Source: CAWKEY01 sp963696315 (GTDB lineage Bacteria; Pseudomonadota; Gammaproteobacteria; Methylococcales; Methylomonadaceae). Taken from it: 64,000 nucleotides of DNA. The position numbers and the translations under genes are program-made. The notes beneath the pieces were generated by a model. The model worked only from the letters and a program-made list of their open reading frames with translations. It was not told where the DNA came from and did no database searches. Positions 43,841 through 52,841 of this stretch are shown here, piece after piece; the stretch's first letter is position 1, and every line of letters begins with the position of its first letter. The stretch spans positions 76,364 to 140,363 of the forward strand of contig CAVOJU010000025.1 of the NCBI GenBank assembly GCA_963696315.1, in the 5' to 3' direction.

Positions 43841-46795
43841 TTATTTTAGAGGTTTACGGTAACCATAAATATTCTGTTCAAAGAATTCGTCGAGTTTTTC
43901 ACCTATTCCGGTCAGGCCTTTGAGTTCAACCTGGAAGAATACGCCGGTTTGACTGTCACCCACGGGCTGAACGGCGTTGATAGTGTTGAAGGCATTATTG
44001 ACATTGACATTATTCACCCAGCGGCGCCCAATCACACGAAAACGCCAGCAACAGCTTTCTTTTTCAAGGCCGAAAAAACTTTCCGTAGTTGAATTGTTGA
44101 GCAAGGAATACTGCCAGCGGCCCACGGCATACCAGTCGTCGTAAACCGGCCACTGAAATGAAATATCGCTCTGGATAATGTCACGCGACCGATCCGGATA
44201 GAGAATATTTTTCCGGTAACGATAGCCGAGATTAAGCAGCTGGTCGGGGCCATTCTTCAAATGCACGGTAGCCTCATATCTGGCAACATCGCTTTCCTCA
44301 TAATCCCATTGCACGCCCGTGTCCAGCGCTACATGCTCGTTCAGTTCGGTGCTCAGGTCAGCCACCAAATTCGACAGACTGTTGGTTTCCACCTGGCTGA
44401 ACTGCCCCCCCGTACACAAAGGTGAGTAGTAATCACCACACAAGGTCACTTCTCTATCCCTGAAATAGAAAATTTGACCGATATTGAGTTTCAATCTGTC
44501 TCTGCCGGTTTCCGGATCAACCAGACGAGAAGTCAAGGCCGCGGTTATTTGGTTGGCATCCTGCGTCCTGTCGGAGCCGCTAAAGCGGTTTTCGCGAAAC
44601 AGGCTGCTGTAGTTAAAGTCAAACAGCGAGGTATCGAACAGCGGGATATTTTTTTGATCCGTCTTGGGGATAAAGAGATAAAACAGGCGCGGCTCCAGGG
44701 TATGCGTAAAGGCGCTGCCGGCCAGATCGAAGGCTTTTTCAAAATACATGCCGCTGTCGATGGAGGCAATCGGCAAAGTTCTGGAAATAGTATCCGAATC
44801 TCCCGCGCTGACAGCACCTGTATTTAGTAACACTGCATTCTGATTATTAAACAAATATTGCGTATGCTGCAGGGATACCTTGGGTTTTACAAATGCGCCG
44901 GGCGATGACCAGGGCATGCTGATCGACGGCTTGGTATTGAAGCGCTGGGCGTTGACTATGTTCACTCCAGATTGATCTTGGTAGTTAAAATCATCATGCT
45001 GAAAATACACGTACTCATTTTCCATGGCCGTTTCCAGAGGCATGAAAGTGAAGGCTCGATTCAGATTCAAAGTCACCTGGGGCAGCTTTCGATAAGGCCG
45101 GTTTTCGGGCTGGATCGATTTATCAATGGTCTGATAATTCTCGACCCGGCTGCCAAACGCAACACCCTCGTTAACATAGTTCAGATCAGCCGTGCTTCTC
45201 AGGAAACTGTTGCGGTTGATATTAAGGGCGTTACCCAGATCATTGAAATAATCCTTGTCGGAGACATAGTTCAAATCCATATTTGAGCTAATGTTGGGCG
45301 TGAACAGGGTGGTGTTTTTTATGGCACCCAGAAAGCGCGTTTTGTCTAATTCATTATCATTGGGTAGATATTCGCCGGCAAACTCACCGGTGGATTTTTC
45401 CGTCAAATAACGGAAATTTCCGCCCAGCAGAATGCCTCTTTTAGTCAGATAACGCGGCTTAAACGTAGCATCATAGTTAGGCGCGATATTCCAATAATAA
45501 GGAACTGAAAAATCGAAACCTGAGCGTTGCGTTCTGCCAAAAGCAGGCGCCAGAAATCCGGATAATCTTCTGTCATCCATGGGAAATGACAGATATGGCG
45601 AGTAAAACACCGGCACACCTTTAAACTCCAGCCAGGTATTTTTTGCGGAGCCTTGCCCGGTGACTTTATTCAATTTCAGGTCGGAGGCATGAATCACCCA
45701 GTCCTGATTGCCTGGACGGCAACTGGTATACGCGACATCCTTATAGCGCGATAAATCCTTGTTATCACGATACACTACCTTGGCTCGCCCCCTGAGCGGC
45801 GTACTCGGCGATATGAACATTGTTTCCCGGAGCCTGGCCTGATCGGATTGCAGTTTGAGCAAGGCGGTATCGCTGGACACGGCAAGATCGTCATCAGCGT
45901 AAATGACATGGCCCTGCATATCCAGGGTTTCGGAAACCGTGTCGTAATTGGCCTTGTCAGTCATGGCACGCTGATCGGCGCGTTTCATCTCCACATTGCC
46001 AAAATAACTGCTGACTTCCGCATCATACAATTCTGAATAATCCGATTTTACATCCAGCGGCGAGCTTGCTCTTAAGTCTTTTTGCGAGACGAAGCCCGCA
46101 GGCGCACCCATTTGTATGGTGCAGTTCTGCCAGGGATCATAAGGCAGCTGCGATTGCAAAGCACTGAAGGTTTTTTCCTGTTTAAGATCAAACGCCGGAT
46201 CCAGCAAGCCCGACTTAACCTCGTCGCTAGCCACGATGCGCGCCTCACCTTTGGGGTCGGTGCCCACCAGATTACAATCCCAGTTTTGGTCTTCGCTGCC
46301 AGCATCACAGGCCCAGCCGGGGCCTTGTTTAGTATCAGCGACGGCTTCCGGGCTATGCGGTTGCATATCAAGCGGCATGGGCTTCCCGGCTTCATGTATT
46401 ACCGGCTGAGCAACGTAGAGTGGCTGCTTTTTATCCGGCTTGACTGCTATTGCCGGCTCAGCTGGCACTTCCTGGCTGCGTTCAGGCGCTTCAGGGGTGA
46501 CCGGCTCAGCCACTTCAACCGGTTCTGCTGTCGCCGGTGCGGTGTCTTGATCAACATCGGCCGGCGCCGGTTCGGTAGCGGGCATCGATTCGGTAATGAC
46601 CGGCTCGGCTGCTTTAGCCGGCGCGGTTGTGACAGGCGCTGCAGCCTCTTCGCTTTTTGCCCCAGCTTTTTCCTCGCCAACACATACCCACTCCTTGCCG
46701 TCTTTGCTTTGCTGGCAATTCCAGGCCGCTTCATTAGCAACGCTAACAGAGCTAAAGAGTGTAGGTAAAAAAGCCAGAAATAAGCGGGGACGCAT
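43841..46795 (-). CDS. lptD: LPS assembly outer-membrane protein LptD
   Basis: Outer-membrane barrel that inserts lipopolysaccharide at the cell surface with LptE. The protein has 984 residues, about 200 more than in E. coli. The extra length is a Pro/Ala/Glu/Val-rich low-complexity region after the signal peptide (about residues 45-130), and the barrel seems complete. The OstA-like jellyroll is at about 255-380 (VSSYFGNVEMKRADQRAMTD). The barrel includes the signature FKGVPVFYSPYLSFPMDDRR, and near the end the paired cysteines of EKESCCWRFRVIGRRW take part in the essential disulfides. surA follows, and amgK is divergent. Confidence 0.95.
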   Translation of the reverse strand: MRPRLFLAFLPTLFSSVSVANEAAWNCQQSKDGKEWVCVGEEKAGAKSEEAAAPVTTAPAKAAEPVITESMPATEPAPADVDQDTAPATAEPVEVAEPVTPEAPERSQEVPAEPAIAVKPDKKQPLYVAQPVIHEAGKPMPLDMQPHSPEAVADTKQGPGWACDAGSEDQNWDCNLVGTDPKGEARIVASDEVKSGLLDPAFDLKQEKTFSALQSQLPYDPWQNCTIQMGAPAGFVSQKDLRASSPLDVKSDYSELYDAEVSSYFGNVEMKRADQRAMTDKANYDTVSETLDMQGHVIYADDDLAVSSDTALLKLQSDQARLRETMFISPSTPLRGRAKVVYRDNKDLSRYKDVAYTSCRPGNQDWVIHASDLKLNKVTGQGSAKNTWLEFKGVPVFYSPYLSFPMDDRRLSGFLAPAFGRTQRSGFDFSVPYYWNIAPNYDATFKPRYLTKRGILLGGNFRYLTEKSTGEFAGEYLPNDNELDKTRFLGAIKNTTLFTPNISSNMDLNYVSDKDYFNDLGNALNINRNSFLRSTADLNYVNEGVAFGSRVENYQTIDKSIQPENRPYRKLPQVTLNLNRAFTFMPLETAMENEYVYFQHDDFNYQDQSGVNIVNAQRFNTKPSISMPWSSPGAFVKPKVSLQHTQYLFNNQNAVLLNTGAVSAGDSDTISRTLPIASIDSGMYFEKAFDLAGSAFTHTLEPRLFYLFIPKTDQKNIPLFDTSLFDFNYSSLFRENRFSGSDRTQDANQITAALTSRLVDPETGRDRLKLNIGQIFYFRDREVTLCGDYYSPLCTGGQFSQVETNSLSNLVADLSTELNEHVALDTGVQWDYEESDVARYEATVHLKNGPDQLLNLGYRYRKNILYPDRSRDIIQSDISFQWPVYDDWYAVGRWQYSLLNNSTTESFFGLEKESCCWRFRVIGRRWVNNVNVNNAFNTINAVQPVGDSQTGVFFQVELKGLTGIGEKLDEFFEQNIYGYRKPLK

Positions 46796-46899
46796 AGAGG
46801 ATATAAGTTAGTAGCTTAATGAATCAGAAATCGAATAAAATGCCGAACGTGCATTTTACCCCAAATTTACCGCAGCATTATAACTAAACTCACCTATTC

Positions 46900-47898
46900 A
46901 TGATGATGCCTGAAGACTTAAGAACAATCGCCATGCGCGACTGGCTGGAAAACGACCTGCTGCTGGACATCGAGCACTGTGAACCTGCCTCCAGCGATGC
47001 CAGTTTCCGGCGTTACTTCAGGATCAAGGCCGTTCAAGGACAATTTATTGTCATGGACGCCCCGCCGGAAAAGGAAAACATTGAGCCTTTCATCAGAGTT
47101 GCCGCTCTAATGCGCCAATCCCAAATCCACGTACCCGCCATTTTTGAGCAAAATCTGAGCGACGGTTTTTTACTGATTGAAGACTTCGGCTCACACTGTT
47201 TCTTGGACCGCCTGAATACCCACAGCGCCGAAACTTTATATCAAAGCGCCTGCGACAGCTTGTTTAAGCTGCAAAGCCAAACCCCCCTGCAAGACAGCGG
47301 CCTGCCCCGCTATAACGAAGCCCTGCTGCAAAGAGAACTCGGCATCTTCGACGAGTGGTTTTTAAACCGGCTGCTCGACATTGACCTGCCCGCCCCCATG
47401 CTGGACAAGGTCCATAAACTGCTGATCAGCTCTGCGCTCGAGCAACCGGTTACCTGTGTACATCGGGATTACCATTCCCGCAACTTGATGGTGTTAAACG
47501 ACAACACCCCCGGCATTATTGATTTTCAGGATGCCGTCATCGGCCCTATCACGTACGATCTGGTGTCGCTCTTGCGCGATTGCTATATCGCCTGGCCCGA
47601 AGTCCAGGTTAAGCAATGGCTAAACCACTATTATCAGCGTCTGTTGCAAGCCGGTCTGATTGATTGCGACCTGCCCCAGTTCATCCGCTGGTTTGATTTG
47701 ATGGGCATGCAGCGCCACCTGAAAGCCGTCGGCATTTTTTCTCGTTTGCATCTGCGGGATGGCAAATCCGGCTACCTTAAGGACATACCCCGTACCCTGA
47801 ATTACGTCACTGCCGTGTGCGCCGTTTATCCGGAACTAGCAGATTTTGGCCGGTTTCTTGCCGATCTGGCCTTACCCGTCGCCGAGGCACGCGCATGA
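46900..47898 (+). CDS. amgK: Anomeric MurNAc/GlcNAc kinase AmgK
   Basis: Sugar kinase of 332 residues with the aminoglycoside phosphotransferase fold. It phosphorylates recovered N-acetylmuramic acid at C1 in the MurU salvage route. The catalytic loop CVHRDYHSRNLMVLND and the metal-binding IIDFQDAVIGPITYDLVSLL are typical. Its 3' end overlaps murU by four bases (ATGA), which fixes the pair. Several ATGs in a row at the start make the exact first codon uncertain by up to three residues. Its divergent position next to lptD is common in gammaproteobacteria. Confidence 0.92.
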   Translation: MMMPEDLRTIAMRDWLENDLLLDIEHCEPASSDASFRRYFRIKAVQGQFIVMDAPPEKENIEPFIRVAALMRQSQIHVPAIFEQNLSDGFLLIEDFGSHCFLDRLNTHSAETLYQSACDSLFKLQSQTPLQDSGLPRYNEALLQRELGIFDEWFLNRLLDIDLPAPMLDKVHKLLISSALEQPVTCVHRDYHSRNLMVLNDNTPGIIDFQDAVIGPITYDLVSLLRDCYIAWPEVQVKQWLNHYYQRLLQAGLIDCDLPQFIRWFDLMGMQRHLKAVGIFSRLHLRDGKSGYLKDIPRTLNYVTAVCAVYPELADFGRFLADLALPVAEARA

Positions 47899-48578
47899 AA
47901 GCCATGATTTTAGCGGCCGGTCGCGGCGAACGCATGCGGCCGTTAACCGATTACACCCCTAAACCCTTACTGGCGGTCGCCGGCAAGCCACTGATCGAAT
48001 ACACCATCAGACAGCTGGTTGCCGGTGGCTTTACCGACATTGTCATCAATCATGCCCACATGGGCCAGCAAATTGAAAATGTTCTGGGCGACGGCCGGCA
48101 TTTCGGCGCCCATATTCAGTATTCACCCGAGGGCGAACAAGCACTGGAAACCGCCGGCGGCATTATTCACGCCCTGCAGCTGCTGGGCGACGATGCCTTT
48201 CTGGTCGTCAATGGCGACATTGCCACCGACTTTCCCTATGCCCAACTCAAAAACCTGAACCTTGATTTAGCCCATGTAGTCCTGGTCGAAAACCCCGAGC
48301 ATCACCGGCAAGGCGATTTCGGCCTGGATAATAGCGGTCACGTTGACGAGAGCAGCGTCCCCAAACTTACCTTTAGCGGCATCGGTGTTTACCGGCCTGA
48401 GTTATTCATGCATACAACGCCCGGAACCAGCAAATTGGCGCCTTTGCTGCGCAGCGCGATAGCGGCGCGGCGTGTAACGGGCCAAACATTTGACGGTTTC
48501 TGGATGGATATAGGCACACCCCAGCGTCTACAAGAGCTGGATTTTTATTATACACAGCGAGAACAAAATCATGTCTGA
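47895..48578 (+). CDS. murU: N-acetylmuramate alpha-1-phosphate uridylyltransferase MurU
   Basis: Nucleotidyltransferase of 227 residues that makes UDP-MurNAc from the AmgK product, bypassing de novo MurA/MurB synthesis. It begins MKAMILAAGRGERMRPLTDY, the UTP-binding loop, then TPKPLLAVAGKPLIEYTIRQ, and has the metal site VNGDIATDFP. The start is set by the ATGA overlap with amgK. A dodecin gene overlaps its end by eight bases. The route gives intrinsic fosfomycin tolerance where it has been studied. Confidence 0.93.
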   Translation: MKAMILAAGRGERMRPLTDYTPKPLLAVAGKPLIEYTIRQLVAGGFTDIVINHAHMGQQIENVLGDGRHFGAHIQYSPEGEQALETAGGIIHALQLLGDDAFLVVNGDIATDFPYAQLKNLNLDLAHVVLVENPEHHRQGDFGLDNSGHVDESSVPKLTFSGIGVYRPELFMHTTPGTSKLAPLLRSAIAARRVTGQTFDGFWMDIGTPQRLQELDFYYTQREQNHV

Positions 48579-48780
48579 CCATATTTACAAAAAAATAGAA
48601 CTCACCGGCTCTTCCACTATCGGTATGCAGGAAGCCATCGAAAACGCCATCAGCAAAGCGGCTAAAACCATTCACGATATGCGCTGGTTTGAAGTAGTCG
48701 AAACGCGCGGTCATCTCGATCAAGGCAAAATTGCCCACTGGCAGGTCACCATTAAAATAGGTTTTGCATTGACGGAATAA
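48571..48780 (+). CDS. Dodecin flavin-binding protein
   Basis: Dodecin of 69 residues; the family forms hollow twelve-subunit shells that store flavins. It starts MSDHIYKKIELTGSSTIGMQ and contains the family's AIENAISKAAKTIHDMRWFE, with the Trp that stacks on flavin, then VVETRGHLDQGKIAHWQVTI. The start overlaps murU by eight bases, so the gene is translated from the same mRNA. Confidence 0.92.
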   Translation: MSDHIYKKIELTGSSTIGMQEAIENAISKAAKTIHDMRWFEVVETRGHLDQGKIAHWQVTIKIGFALTE

Positions 48781-48856
48781 GGTCTTTACGGAGCCCTGTG
48801 CCAGCTTATCCAAATACAATGCATTGCGGCGGCCTTGATGCATACCCTGATACACA

Positions 48857-48910
48857 AGTTCGTCATTCCGGCAGGGATCGCCGGAATCCAGACTACAGGG
48901 AAGTTTTAAG
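48857..48910. repeat. Dispersed palindromic intergenic repeat
   Basis: A short hairpin (attccggc / gccggaat, 48865-48887) lies in the context cgtcattccggcagggat...ggaatccagactacaggg. This is a common dispersed repeat motif in gammaproteobacterial genomes. The rest of the 327-base gap (48781-49107) shows no gene. Confidence 0.6.
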
Positions 48911-49107
48911 CTTGCCATCCCTTACGACTTCGCTCAGGACAGGCCATGGCGCTAGATACCCGCTTCCCGGCTGGTATGACGACATTTGCGGATAACGACA
49001 TGCCCTTGGCTTAAGCACCCCAATAGTAATTCACTGAATGACAGAAGCTTGCGTCTCAGGAACACCATAAGCTGAATAATGACCGCTATTTCATATTAGG
49101 TACTTCG

Positions 49108-50154
49108 ATGTCTGCGCAAACCCTTTCAACTGAGTATCCGGGCATTAACCATAAACTGGCGGTGTCATTCCGGCTGCTGCTGGCACTGTATGCCATCATT
49201 CCACTGTGTTTGTTGCTGCAGTTGTTTGATGCTTGGGTTGGGCAGGATTTTTTGCGTGCAAATCTGCCCAGCAGCCCCGAGCATTTTCTTTTGTTTCAGA
49301 TCCTGTTCGGGACGCCGCATATCATTGCTAGCGCCATTGTCTTGGTCAGTAACACCGACTATCTGAAGTTTTATAAATTAAAACTGGTGTTGATGACAGC
49401 GGCGCTGGCGCTGTTTTTTGGCGTTGGCAGTCTGTTTATTTCCTACCAGATGTTTTATGTACTGGTGGCTGCCTGGACGGTATACCATGTACTTAAGCAG
49501 CAGCATGGCGTGGCTCGCGGGGTCTGCCATTTGCCGGGCTGGGCATTTTATCTGTTGTTATGGTTGAGTGTGGCAGCCGGAATCTTTGTCTACATGGGCA
49601 TCTTTCTGAAGAACAGCCTCGATGCTCAGCAGGCAGAATGGGTTAAACATGCTGCCGCTGGCTTGTGTATTGGCTTGGGGTTTAGCACTGTCTTATGTCA
49701 GCGCTATGTCAGCACGACAGTCGGCAGGTTGTTTTTGTGGTCCAATACAGTGTTGGTGCTGAGCAGTTTTTATCTGTATGTGCAGCAGTATTATTTTCTG
49801 GCGATTCTGGCGCCACGCTTGGTCCATGATGCGACGGCGTATATTTTCTATGTGAGCCACGATTACAACCGGCATCACGCCAAGCCGCAGAATGCTTTGT
49901 ATCGCTGGGCGGCGCGCTGCCATCTGCCCATAGTGGTCGTGTTGCCGGTGCTGTCTTTTGTTCTGGCTTTTGTATTGCAGCGTTATGGTGATGCGGCGGT
50001 TAATGTCATCACGAACTACTTTTTGGGTGTGGAGTTCCGCAAGGTCGTTACGGTGGGACTGCTGGGATATCTGGCATTAATGCACTATTACACCGAAGCT
50101 TTCACCTGGAAGCAGGGCTCGCCCTACCGGCGCTTTATTGCATTTTCAAAATGA
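49108..50154 (+). CDS. Histidine-rich polytopic membrane protein of unknown function
   Basis: Integral membrane protein of 348 residues with about eight or nine helices. Histidines lie at helix ends in patterns typical of a metal site: FGTPHIIAS, TVYHVLKQQHG, RLVHDATAYIFYVSHDYNRHH and LMHYYTEAFTWKQGSP. This recalls membrane di-iron or carotenoid-cleavage-like (Brp/Blh) proteins, but I cannot assign it to that family. The gene stands alone between the dodecin and HIT genes. The start is supported by family-like spacing only. Confidence 0.7.
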   Translation: MSAQTLSTEYPGINHKLAVSFRLLLALYAIIPLCLLLQLFDAWVGQDFLRANLPSSPEHFLLFQILFGTPHIIASAIVLVSNTDYLKFYKLKLVLMTAALALFFGVGSLFISYQMFYVLVAAWTVYHVLKQQHGVARGVCHLPGWAFYLLLWLSVAAGIFVYMGIFLKNSLDAQQAEWVKHAAAGLCIGLGFSTVLCQRYVSTTVGRLFLWSNTVLVLSSFYLYVQQYYFLAILAPRLVHDATAYIFYVSHDYNRHHAKPQNALYRWAARCHLPIVVVLPVLSFVLAFVLQRYGDAAVNVITNYFLGVEFRKVVTVGLLGYLALMHYYTEAFTWKQGSPYRRFIAFSK

Positions 50155-50309
50155 GCGGCCCGTATCAAATTAGCTGAACGACCGGCAGCAATTCACACAT
50201 GGCTTGCAAGCGTCAGGCGCCAATAATGCAACAGCCTGGTTTCATTGAGACGGGCTGAAGCGGCGTCATTTTACTTCCTTATCTCTTAAACCTTGCCGTA
50301 GATATAGCC

Positions 50310-50735
50310 ATGACATTTCAGTTACACCCTCGCCTGCAACAAGACTGCATAGAAATCGGCCGATTTGAATTATGCCGCTTGCTGATGATGAATGACAGCC
50401 AGTATCCCTGGTTTATCCTGGTACCGCAAAGACCAGGTCTGCATGAAATTTATCAACTCGGCAAAATGGATCGCGCCTTGCTGATGGAGGAATCCAGTTT
50501 CCTCGCGGAAAATCTGACTGTGCTTTATCAAGCGGACAAAATGAATATTGCCGCCATTGGCAATTTAGTGCCGCAACTGCATATTCATCACGTCGCCCGT
50601 TACCAAACTGATAGAGCCTGGCCTGCGCCGATCTGGGGCAAATTTGCTGCGATTCTTTATAGCGAAGAGGAGATGACAACTGTGCTGAAGCGAATTAAAG
50701 TGCATTTTGGCGGGGCTTTGCATTTTTCGTATTGA
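50310..50735 (+). CDS. HIT-domain protein
   Basis: Histidine-triad nucleotide hydrolase/transferase family protein of 141 residues. The active-site triad lies in NLVPQLHIHHVARYQTD (the H-I-H-H variant, giving H-x-H-H rather than H-x-H-x-H). The upstream HIT strand is QYPWFILVPQRPGLHEIYQL. Such proteins cleave nucleoside phosphoramidates or dinucleotides; the substrate is unknown. It is followed by a convergent FliL-like gene. Confidence 0.85.
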   Translation: MTFQLHPRLQQDCIEIGRFELCRLLMMNDSQYPWFILVPQRPGLHEIYQLGKMDRALLMEESSFLAENLTVLYQADKMNIAAIGNLVPQLHIHHVARYQTDRAWPAPIWGKFAAILYSEEEMTTVLKRIKVHFGGALHFSY

Positions 50736-50797
50736 GGCGATGGGAGAGGCTCTATTTTGCACCCCCACTTCAAACTGGACACCCCACTAACGAAGCG

Positions 50798-51193
50798 TCA
50801 ATTAATCAAAAACTCGGTGAAAAACACATCCTTAAGTCCATCGACGCTCTCGTGCTTCTCCAGTGTTTTACCAAAAGCTAACAATGCTTCCTGACGCAAT
50901 GCTTCACGCTGCGGCATGGTTTGTAAACTATCCGCAGACCTGCCACTCAACAGCATAATCAATTCATGCCTTAATGCCGGCAGATGTTTTTTTATTTTGC
51001 TACTGGCAGACTCGCCTTCAACCAATAATTGCACATTTACCAGCAAATATTTTTTAGGTTCCGCCAAATTAACAGTAAACTTGGGGCCCATTTCCAGATA
51101 TTCTATAGCAACCGCTTCCGTTTTTGACTCCTCACTGTCAGCAGCAATAGCGGGCATGACCCACAGACTTAATAACAACACAAACAAACGCAT
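50798..51193 (-). CDS. FliL-like exported protein
   Basis: Protein of 131 residues with a signal peptide (LFVLLLSLWVMPAIA) in place of the usual FliL membrane anchor. The FliL-type domain reads KFTVNLAEPKKYLLVNVQLL and ends GLKDVFFTEFLIN. FliL normally sits at the flagellar stator. No flagellar gene is near, so this may be an orphan or a stator-related homologue with another role. Confidence 0.75.
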   Translation of the reverse strand: MRLFVLLLSLWVMPAIAADSEESKTEAVAIEYLEMGPKFTVNLAEPKKYLLVNVQLLVEGESASSKIKKHLPALRHELIMLLSGRSADSLQTMPQREALRQEALLAFGKTLEKHESVDGLKDVFFTEFLIN

Positions 51194-51270
51194 TTCAGAC
51201 TCCGTTTAATTCAAATACTGTGGTTTAAGTATAGGCCACAAGCCCATAGATTTCTGAACGATAACAGGCA

Positions 51271-52278
51271 ATGACACGTAACAACCCTATCGGCCCTATC
51301 ATGCTGGATGTTGAGGGCTTGACCCTGACAGCCCATGAGCAAGAAATAATCAATCATCCCAACACCGGGGCGGTTATCCTCTTTTCACGGAATTACCAAA
51401 GCCCCGAACAAGTTACCGAACTCACCAGACAAATTCGCGCCGCACGTAATGGCCCGATACTGATTGCCGTCGATCAGGAAGGCGGCCGCGTGCAGCGCTT
51501 TCAAAATGGTTTCACGCGACTGCCGCCCGCCTCCTGTTATGCAGCACATCCGGAACTGGCCGAACCCGCCGGCTGGCTGATGGCGGCCGAATTATTGGCG
51601 GTCGGTGTGGATTTCAGCTTTGCGCCGGTATTGGATATTGATTGCGGCATCAGCGCGGTTATCGGCAATCGCTCGTTTTCAAGCGATTATCAATTAGCAA
51701 CGCAGCTGGCCAGCGCTTTTAGAAAGGGCATGCATGCGGCCGGCATGGCGGCGACCGGAAAGCATTTCCCCGGACACGGTGCTGTAGCGCTGGATTCACA
51801 CCTGACGCTGCCGGTGGATGAACGCGACCTGGACAGCATCCGGAACAAAGATCTACTGCCATTTAAACAACTGATCGATGAAGGACTTGAAGGCATTATG
51901 CCGGCGCATGTGCTGTACCCTAAAGTTGATCCAAGTCCCGCCGGTTTTTCATCCTTCTGGATACAACAGATCCTGCGCCGGGAGCTCAACTTTAACGGCA
52001 CCGTGTTCAGCGATGACTTAAGCATGGCCGGCGCCGCGTCGGCAGGCGACTTCCCTGAACGCGCCCGGCTGGCACAACAAGCCGGCTGCGATATGCTCCT
52101 GATCTGCAATAATCCGCGCGGCGCCGAACAAGTGCTCGAGACTTTGCCTGTCACTGAGGATGCCCTCAGAGAGCAGCGACTCAACGCTATGCGCGGCAAA
52201 CCCCGGATGAGCCGCGAGCAACTCATGGACACCGCAAAATGGCGGCAAATTTCAGACCAGCTCAGTGCCTGCGCATGA
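51271..52278 (+). CDS. nagZ: Beta-N-acetylhexosaminidase NagZ
   Basis: Cytoplasmic glycoside hydrolase family 3 enzyme of 335 residues that frees GlcNAc from recycled muropeptides. It starts with GPIMLDVEGLTLTAHEQEII. The family motif KHFPGHGAVALDSHLTLP carries the acid/base His, and the nucleophile lies in VFSDDLSMAGA. It overlaps the next gene by four bases. With AmgK-MurU nearby (3 kb upstream, separate unit) the window covers much of a cell-wall salvage path. Confidence 0.95.
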   Translation: MTRNNPIGPIMLDVEGLTLTAHEQEIINHPNTGAVILFSRNYQSPEQVTELTRQIRAARNGPILIAVDQEGGRVQRFQNGFTRLPPASCYAAHPELAEPAGWLMAAELLAVGVDFSFAPVLDIDCGISAVIGNRSFSSDYQLATQLASAFRKGMHAAGMAATGKHFPGHGAVALDSHLTLPVDERDLDSIRNKDLLPFKQLIDEGLEGIMPAHVLYPKVDPSPAGFSSFWIQQILRRELNFNGTVFSDDLSMAGAASAGDFPERARLAQQAGCDMLLICNNPRGAEQVLETLPVTEDALREQRLNAMRGKPRMSREQLMDTAKWRQISDQLSACA

Positions 52279-52841
52279 CTAACCTCAAAGAAATCGAACA
52301 CATACAGGCCACCGCCGATTTGCTCTTTAGCGAAGAGCAGGTTGAAGCGGCCTTGGACAGAATGGCTGAGCAAATCAATTCAGCGCTGGCCGGATGCAAC
52401 CCCTTGTTCCTGTGCGTCATGAACGGCGGCCTCATCACCGCCGGCAAATTGCTGACCCGCTTGAGCCTCCCGCTCACCCTTGATGCCATCAATGCCAGCC
52501 GTTATCAAAACAAGACTTCAGGCGGCAATATTGAATGGCTGTTAAAACCGAAAACACCGATGAAAGGCCGCACCGTGCTCATTGTCGATGACATCCTCGA
52601 CGAAGGCATAACCCTGGAAGCCATCTGCCAGTATTGCAAGGAACAAGGCGCCCTCGCCGTTTACAGCGCCGTGTTAGTGGATAAAATGCTTGACCACGAC
52701 AAACCCGTACGCGCTGATTTTGTCGGCCTGCAGGTGGAAAACCGCTATCTGTTCGGCTACGGCATGGACTACAAAGGCTATTTACGCAATGCAGCCGGCA
52801 TTTATGCCTGCAAACAACCCACCGAGGACAGCTCATTATGA
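52275..52841 (+). CDS. hpt: Hypoxanthine-guanine phosphoribosyltransferase
   Basis: Purine salvage enzyme of 188 residues. The PRPP-binding loop is VLIVDDILDEGITLEAI, and the N-terminal part has CVMNGGLITAGKLLTRL. The start ATG at 52275 overlaps nagZ by four bases, and the end overlaps the next gene by four. Coupling to thioinosine phosphorylase downstream makes sense: that enzyme releases hypoxanthine, the substrate of this one. Confidence 0.92.
   Translation: MTNLKEIEHIQATADLLFSEEQVEAALDRMAEQINSALAGCNPLFLCVMNGGLITAGKLLTRLSLPLTLDAINASRYQNKTSGGNIEWLLKPKTPMKGRTVLIVDDILDEGITLEAICQYCKEQGALAVYSAVLVDKMLDHDKPVRADFVGLQVENRYLFGYGMDYKGYLRNAAGIYACKQPTEDSSL

Noticed and set aside
46082..46768. 228-codon frame antisense to lptD
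   Set aside because: It mirrors the Pro/Ala-rich insert of lptD and is Arg/Phe/Gly-rich, so it is not a plausible protein.
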